Positions 36,501 to 45,500 of a stretch of 64,000 nt of DNA are shown here, one piece after another. This stretch comes from an uncultured Bacteroidales bacterium (GTDB taxonomy: Bacteria > Bacteroidota > Bacteroidia > Bacteroidales > Bacteroidaceae). The notes under the pieces are model-generated. The model was given only the letters and a program-made list of their open reading frames with translations. It was not told where the DNA came from and did no database searches. The stretch is from positions 1 through 64,000 of the forward strand of contig CADBXL010000011.1 of the NCBI GenBank assembly GCA_902798615.1, written 5' to 3'. Position numbers and translations under genes: made by a program. Every line of letters starts with the position of its first letter. Within the stretch, counting starts at the first letter, position 1.

Positions 36501-39500
36501 GCTACATGTGACCAAGATAATGGAAATAAGGGCTTTTCTATTACAAACACACTTAAAGGAAATGGAGTTACAGAGACTTATGCAGAATGGAAGAAAAAGG
36601 TTGATGCTTCTGGTCTTGCCAAGGCCGTAACCATTACAGGAAAATATAATGGTATTGATTATAACGCCATTATTGAGGCTTATGAGGATGGAAATAATGG
36701 TAAGGGCTATATTGGTCTTTTCGGTGATACTCGTTTTGAGAATATAACCTTCAATCATGACTCAAGAGCTCAGCATTCTAGTTACATTTTCTGTCAGTAT
36801 CATAACCTTGAGATGGGTGAAGGTATTCAGATGACAGGATTCAAGAATAATGCCCCTGGATATGGAACTATTGACGGAGCAAGGACTTCTTCTTTCCAAA
36901 TATATGGTGGTCTGAATAACGACAAACGTTTCCGCACCAATAGTGGAGTCTTGGATATGGCGGCAATGGAGGCAGCAATGCCTCATGGTAAGGAAGGCTT
37001 CAGTATTACACTGAAGTCTGGGCATTACTCTTGTATCACATTAGCAGGACGCCAGTCAACCAGTAATCAGCTGAATGGTCTGATGGGAACTCCAAATATG
37101 CCTATCAAGTGTACTATAACTATTGACATTGACAGGGCATATAATGATGAACATAATGAATTTAAGGCAGACTATGACTGTGGTATCGTTGCTGCTTCGC
37201 ATGAGGGACCGCTATATGCAGATATGGATATTATCATAAAGAGCGGATATGTGGCACGTGTAGTAAACGGACACATGGGAAATGAAAAAGAATTTACTTT
37301 CAATTATAACGGTACGAAATATAGATTCCCAGACAACACCTATTCTGGTAGGGCCAATATCCTTATCGATCCAAGAGATGGTGCTGGTAATATCGACAAT
37401 AGCAAGGTTATTATCACAGAACTTTACGGAGGCAGTACAGGTCGTGGATATTTAAATAATACGACCATCAAGAATCCATTCTACGGATATAGTACTGTGA
37501 CAATCAATGGCGGAACATTCACAATTCTTCCTGAAAACAATGAAAAGAAGAATATGATTTTCAACGGAATCTTTGGATCTGGAGCTGGTGGTTATAACGG
37601 CATTGGAGATGATGAGCATCACACCATGGATGAGCACATTGCCTATTGGAGCCCAGATAACAAAGTTGTGCTCTATGGCCCTTATGAAGAAGCAAAGGGA
37701 AAATTTGTTTCTGTGAAATGCTATAACGCAAATGATGGTTCTTCTGAAATGGTTGATCCTACGAAGACCAAAACGAGGATTCTCATTAAGGACGGTATTT
37801 TCGGTTCTCAGAGTCAGCCTATTGATGGTGTATATGCTGGTGGTAGTGGATTCATGAGTCCAAGTCTATTCTACGAAAACAAAGTTGTACCAAGCATATA
37901 TGGAGGAAATATTTATGGAGAAAAAGGCGATACTGTATCTTCTTTGACAATCAATGGCGGAAAATTCTATTGTAAGAATGGTATCTTTGCAGGTGGTAGA
38001 GGTACTGATAAGTTCTATTCAGAAGATGCTTATAATGGAAATCCTGCCGATTATACAAAACTTGGTCAGACATACGGTAATACAGAGTTGATAATCAACG
38101 GCGGAACATTCAACTGCGATATTTTCGGTGGTGGTTACGGCGTGGCTGATGCAAAATTGAAGACCGATGGTAGCATTGCAACTCTTAGTGATATGGCTCG
38201 CGTCTATGGTGAGACAACTGTTACTATTAGTGGTAATACTAGAATCAATGGTTCTGTGTATGGCGGTGGTGATATGGCTGCTGTGGAAAACGGTACTTCT
38301 GATGCTACTAATCTTACCATCACAGGTAATGTTGAAGTTACAGGCAATGTCTTTGCTTCTGGTAATGGACGTACAAAAACGTACACTCAACATCCGGAGC
38401 TCGTAGGTTTTGTTAAGGGAAATGCAAATCTTTCTATTTTCGGTTCTCCAAGAATTTACGGAGAAATCTATGGTGGTGGCGCATATGGTTCAAATGAAGG
38501 TAATACTAATGTTATAGCTAATGGCGGCTACTTCTATAATAATGTCTATGGAGGTGGTCAGGGTGATCTTGCAACCAATACAAGGGCAACTATTACAGGT
38601 GATGCAACTGTGACAATGAGTGGTGCAAAAGCTGTACTTGATGATAAACAAGAGAAATCTTCTTTTATTGAAGGCAAACATGTTGTGTATGGTGGTGGCG
38701 ATTTGGTTGCTACAGTAACAGGAACGGCTGCTGTGAATGTAACAAGAACTTTTGTTACTCCTGACATTATGGCTACTCAGATGTGGGAGAATGCATGTAA
38801 TGACAACTCAAAACGTAGCTTCTGGGTGTTTGGTGGAGGTTATGGTGAGAATACTGTTGTTGGAAATACGGATGTTAATATCAATATTGACATTGATGAG
38901 AATAATGAGATAATAGGCTCTGTTGGTGGTGCATACGCAGGTGTGGTAGAGCATAATACTTCTACAACAATTCAAGGAACACCTATTCTCAGAAATGTAT
39001 ATGGCGGAGGCTATGGTCTTTTCAGTAGTGAAAATGTAACTGCTGGAATCGTGAAGGAGAATTCTACCGTTTTAATTGAGGGCGGTGAGATGCATTGCAA
39101 TGTGTATGGTGGTGGTAAGGGTATTCCTCAAATCGCTACGGATCAAAATGATACGTTTAAGGATGTTGCGCGTGTAAAAGGAAATACAAGTGTTACGGTT
39201 ACAGGAACTGCTGCTATCTATGGAAATGTGTATGGTGGTGGTGATATTGCCAATGTTGGTGACGGCACAGCTAATTATAAAGTAGAGCCCAAAAGTACTT
39301 CTATAAGTAATGGTAATATAGTGTCTTATACACATAATAATGCGCGTACCTTTGTGAATATTACTGGTGGTAATATTTACGGTATGGTGTTTGGTGGAGG
39401 TCTTGGTAGAGTGAGGACAACCGAATGGGTTGGTGCCAACTATACCAAGATAGGTCGTGTGACTGGTAATACTCTCGTTCATGTTGCTAACAGCATGGAT

Positions 39501-42500
39501 GCAGATAACAATACCGTTGAGCCATATATTTGGAACAGAATTTATGGTGCAGGCTCTTATGGTGTAGTAGATGGAAACTCTATGGTGCATATCGAAGGTG
39601 GTAACCTTGGATACAACATCTTCGGTGGAGGTTTTGGTGATGCCGGTACCGATAATGGAACAAAGAATAACGGTACATATGCCGATGTATTGGGTAATAC
39701 GAATGTCACCATTGATGGTGGCTCTTGGATTTGGTATGCTATGGCTGATGAATATGGCAACATCACGACATGGAATAAGGCAAATACCAAGCTAAACACT
39801 TCTTATGAGACAATGAGAAACATGACCGAGTCAGAACGCATGTCTAAGATAAGGTCATATAGAGATTCTCGTTTCTTTGAGAAGAAGGACGAAGGATATG
39901 GATTTACCATTAATCATAATATATATGGTGGTGGTAATGCTGCTTGTTATGTAAGTGGAACATCGAAAGTGATAATCAATCATTCTCCATTGACCGATGT
40001 AAAGTATAATGGCGAGACATACAATCTTCTTGATCCAAATACTGCTGCAGGTTGTTGCTGGTACACTTCAATTGATAATATAAGAAATCCTCAGTTCTCT
40101 GTCTTTGGTGCCGGTTATGGCGTGAACACAAAAGTACAGAGTACGGAGGTGTATGCTCAGCCAGGTGCAAAGCTTGATGCAAATGGTAAGGTTGTTGGTG
40201 GTAACAAGTATGTAAACCAGCCGGATGACTTAACGAAATATGTGGAATTTGAACAGGCCATTTATGATGATTATCAATCAGTTGATGATAATACAAGAAA
40301 AAAGTTGTATGGTATGGGTGAGAATACCAATGACCCTCGTACATATCTTCGTTATCGTGCTAGTCAGTTGGCTTGGTCAATAGGTGCTCCCGCTTTCACC
40401 TTCATGGATATTCATGGTGGCGGATTTAGTGGATACGTAACAGGTAATACAAAGGTAATAACTGATTGTCAACTTACATGTCGAAGCGTGTTTGGTGGTG
40501 GTATCGGTTCAAGGCCTGAGGATACTCCTTCAGGTAATGAGACATACGGTCAGGTTGACGGTAATACTGATGTACAGATATATGGCGGTGTCATCTCAAT
40601 GAATGTCTTCGGTGGTGGTGCTGGTATTGAGCCTTATAAAACGGAAGCAGGATATAAGATATTCCCTGAAATGGCGCTTGTTAAGGGTAAGACAAACGTT
40701 GATGTCTACGGTGAATCTTACAAGATCTCATATCTTGGAAACATAGATGTTGAGCGTACTCTTATCTTTGGTAGTGTATATGGTGGTGGTGACGTTGCCA
40801 ATGTGGGTACTGCAGAAGCTCCTGCGACGGAACTAACTGGAACAGAAACATCATATACAACTAGGGTTAATGTAAAGGGAGCAAGTGTGATGTCTCCTGT
40901 ATTTGCAGGTGGTAATGGCCGTAATAGGTCAAGTGATTATGATTATAAGAAGGTAGGTGCAGTATATGGAAATGCGGGTTTGTTTGTAGATAAGGCAGAC
41001 AAGGCATATCCTTATGCTTCCAACTCTGGAGTTCCTGCTACTGCTGTCATTCCATATCTATGGAATTGTGCATACGGTGGTGGAAACAAGGGTGTTGTCA
41101 ACGGAAATACACTTGTGAAGATTGATAATGGTTATTTCTCTGATGATATATTTGCTGGTGGTTTGGGTGATGCAACCCAGAATACCTCTGCGGATATTAC
41201 AGGCCACACCAATCTTATTGTGAATGGCGGTGAGGCCAAATTAACATCACTTTGGAATCCTGAGACTCGTGCATGGACAGCTGCAACAAAGAATGTGACT
41301 AACAATCATTTGTACTCTCCACAATATGACCCAGAGAAACGTAAGTTCAAGGTGAACCATAATATGTATGGTGGCGGAAACCTCGCTTGCGTGGTTAGTG
41401 GAAACTCTTATATAACTATGTCTAAGGGCTTGCTTAATGAACAGGAAACAGTATCTGCAACAGCAAACCCAGAAGGAGGTTTCTTTGCTACAAAGGAATG
41501 GAAAGAGGTATACTATAAGACTGGTTCTCCATATTTCTGCATATTCGGTGGCGGTTATGGTAATCAGACCATAATCAGCGGTAATACTAACGTGAATGTA
41601 AATATGGTAGAGAACGGTGATGTTCATCTGCATGATATTCCAGACCGTGTAGAGGGTGAGGAGTATCTGCACTTCATTCCTGGACAGTCTGTTATGGATA
41701 TCGTTGGCGGAGGTTATGAGGGTAAAGTTATTGGTGAAACCAATGTGAATATCGGTGGTGGTACATTTGCTCGTCGTATCTTTGGTGGTGGCCAATATAA
41801 CTCAGTTTTGAAGTCCAATGTCAATATTGCATCTGTTGACTGTGAGGATGTATTTGGCGGTGGCATGATGGGTGATGTCGAGAAGACTGTTAATGTCAAT
41901 ATCGGCACAGAAGGTGCTGCGACCAATGATGATATCCATATTCATGGAAATGTATATGGTGGTAATGATGTGGCTGGATATGTAAACCTTAAAGACAAGG
42001 ATGCAACAGGTGCAACCGTATTCCAAGACAATGGTGGTGAAGGTGTAAAGGTAAAGATTCGTGGTGGCCATATCTATGGCAATGTATATGGAGCTGGTAA
42101 TGGAGACTATCTCTATGCTCTTGATAAGGCTGGTAATGCTTCTCCAACGGTTAATGAGTATTATAGGTCAGAAAGGAATATCTATGACCTCGTGTATACT
42201 GTGCCAATGCGTAGTACGATTGCTTCATCTTCTTCATCTGCAACTGATGCACAGAAGATTGTGAACCTTAATTCTTGGCGTCCTCTTACTAATAAAGTAA
42301 CGGTAGATGTTGCTGGTAAGAGTGCAACTTCTAAGCCTGATATCCGTGGATATGTATATGGTGGTGGTAACTCTGCTACTGTGGTAGCGACTGATGCCAA
42401 TAGTCATGTTACGCTTAACGTTGGTAGCAACATTAAGCTTGGTGGTCTTTTCCTTGGCTGTGATGGCGATCAGTTGTTTACACAGAAAGGTGCAAAGGAC

Positions 42501-45500
42501 TATATGAGGGCTATTAAGGATATAGACGGCATTGATCTTAATGCTGCTATTGACTGGAATCTTGCAGCGAACAAGAATATCAAGCAGATCTATGTTCCTG
42601 CTGATAATGACAGTCGTGCCAAGGCTTATCCTCATATTCTTGATCTCTATTTCCAGCCTGTGTCTATGTCTATTCGTCCTGTTATTAACTGGGCTACCAA
42701 TTTGAAGAATGATACTATCGGCTCATTTGTATGTGGTGGAAACAGGGGTAATATGGATGTGAAGCCTGACCAGAACGGTAATGCTGTTAATATTGAGTTC
42801 CCTGAAGGACTTACTATTACCGATAAGATTGTGGGTGGCTGCTATAATGCCAACTATGACAAAAATAATACTATTACGGTTAATCACGTTGGTGGCTATC
42901 TGCTCGGAAGTCCACGTTCTACTTCTCCAATGATTAACCTCTTGGTGAAGTGTAAGTTTGCTCCAAGTGAAGTGGAGAAAGCAGGTAAAAAATACTACGA
43001 AGGTGGTAATGTGTATGGTGGATGTTACAAGTCGGGTGTTATTGTAGGCGACGTTAAGATCGACTATCGTAGCAATAGTCTTGACGGACTTGATGCGTCT
43101 ATGCTTGCTGCATCCAACGAGAAAGATATTGCTGTCTGCAATGTATATGGTGCAGGCTATGGTGAGAGTAGCTATGTGTATGGTGACATCAATGTGCTTT
43201 ATTCTAATGATGTGCCATGGAGTAATAATGCACGTACTACGGTAAACAATATTTTCGGTGGTGGAGAGAAGGGTAATGTGATTGGTAATACCGATATCCG
43301 AATACTGAATGGTAAGGTTTTGGGTTCGGTTACTGGTGGCTCTTACTCTGGTAATCTATGGGGCTCAACTCAGGTGCTTGTTGGATATCCTACCTACTAC
43401 CTATGTAAGAAGAATGCGAAGTATGATATTCTTCGTGCGGATGATGCAAATCTTGCATTGGAAAATATAAATGTTGATGGTAGTGAGACAAAGACAATCA
43501 AACAGTCTATCTATCTTATGAGAGGAGATATCGTATCAGAGCAGGTTGTCGATGCTGTCAAGGCATACGATGCAAAGAATGGTACTACGCAGAGTTCTAA
43601 TGCATTTGAGAAGAAGACAATATCACCATCATATACAAATGGTTGGAATGATGTGAATATCCAGATTGGTGTTGCTGTGTATGGTGGTGGCTATTCAACA
43701 TCTGCAAGTGGTAGTTCTGCATTGACCAATACTACGGTATTAAAATATACGAAGGACTACAACAATATAGATATGAAGTTTAGTGGTTCTAAGGAAGGTG
43801 TTGGCTATGCCAATGGTATGGATGATCTGACTGTAGATACTGTGCAGAACTATGGTGGCAACACTACTATGCTAATTGCAGACGATCCTTCATATACTAA
43901 GGAGCATATCACGATTTCTCCACAGACGATGAAGGTTGCCAATGGTCTTACTGCCAATTCTGATTTGTTCCGTTATTATTACAAGGATCAAAATAACGAA
44001 TATCACTATATTTCAGAAGAAGGTAAGTATTTCAAGAAAGGCCCTTGGCCAGAGGATATCAGTTCTACGGATCATAACTTCTACGTTGCTGATACCGATG
44101 GTGGAATATTTGGTGATGGTCATTTGTCATACACAGAGGGCTTTCGTAACTGTGAACTTACAGGCTATGGCTATGCAGAGCATACTATCAATGCGGGTAA
44201 GATTCTCAATACCTTCCAGCGTATGGATATGCTTCGTCTAAAGGATAACTGTGTTAAGTTGCTTGGTGCTCGCGACTATGCAACTAACTCAACCGATGTT
44301 ACTCCTTACTCAATCTCGCGTGTAGGTGAGATTCAGATGATGAGCTCGGTGGATGGTTCACAACCTTTGTATCCAGGTGAGATAGACGAGAAACACAAGC
44401 GTGTGTATAAGGTTAAGAAGGTGCGTAACTATCTCGGACTTTCTAACAACATCCGTTATGTTGGTGCCATCAAGACTGATGATGAATTCTCTACTGCATT
44501 GTGGCATGGCAAGGAAGGTGAACTTGGCAAGGGTGAATATTCTGGCAAGTCGTATAGATTTGTTAAGGATGATTTCCTGAAGTATCATGAGTTCGTGGGT
44601 AATAATTATGCAGACAAGAATGAGATAACATACCAGAAACGTAATGAGGGTACTGCTCGTAACCTTATCGGTATTGCATCAGGATACTCTCTGAAGATCC
44701 GTAACGTGCAGGAGCATTATGATTCTAACGGAAAGTTGACGGAAACGGCTTTCTATGGTCCTATCGTGGGTGTTGCGGAGATTCGTCTTGTAGATATCAA
44801 TGCCGATGAGGCTGGTGGATATGTGTATGCCGACAACCGTCATGCGTCTGGGCATGGTTATCACGATTTCATTGAGGAAACTGGTAACTTCGTGTTCCCA
44901 TACGTGGAGAACCCAGATATGTATGTAGTGGATGACTGTTTCCCTAACGGTTGGGAGCATTATCACGATAAGGGCTTGGCTAATGGTGATCTGTCACATT
45001 GCTGGTTCCTCACTGGTTATCACTTCTACCTCAATGCTAATATTTCTGCCTATACCTTCAATAGCGCAGGTGAAGGCAATGGTAAGGCATTTGAGTCGAA
45101 TAGTGAGATTGCACTTGAGGATGTGGATATTCTGAAAGGACTGATGGCTGGGCAGCAACTAAAGATAGAGAGTTGGGAGCTGCGTAGTGATCATCCAAAT
45201 TCATTCAGTAGCGACCTTGAGGTGCGCAATTATCAAAATGGTGCTACTGACCATTCGGGTTATAATATGAATGGTAAGTATAAGCTTTATGTTAGTATTT
45301 CTGACAAAAAGGAATATACTGAGACGGAAGGAATACACTATGAATTGACCATGGATAAGAGTGCTACCATAGCCAAAGGTACGCCGATTCCGGGTAGTGT
45401 GACGACTGACGTGTCACGTCTTGCCTTCAAGCTCGTGGATAATGTGGATAATACTTCTACGCAGTATTACAAGGATTATATGGAACTGCCAACGAAGGCT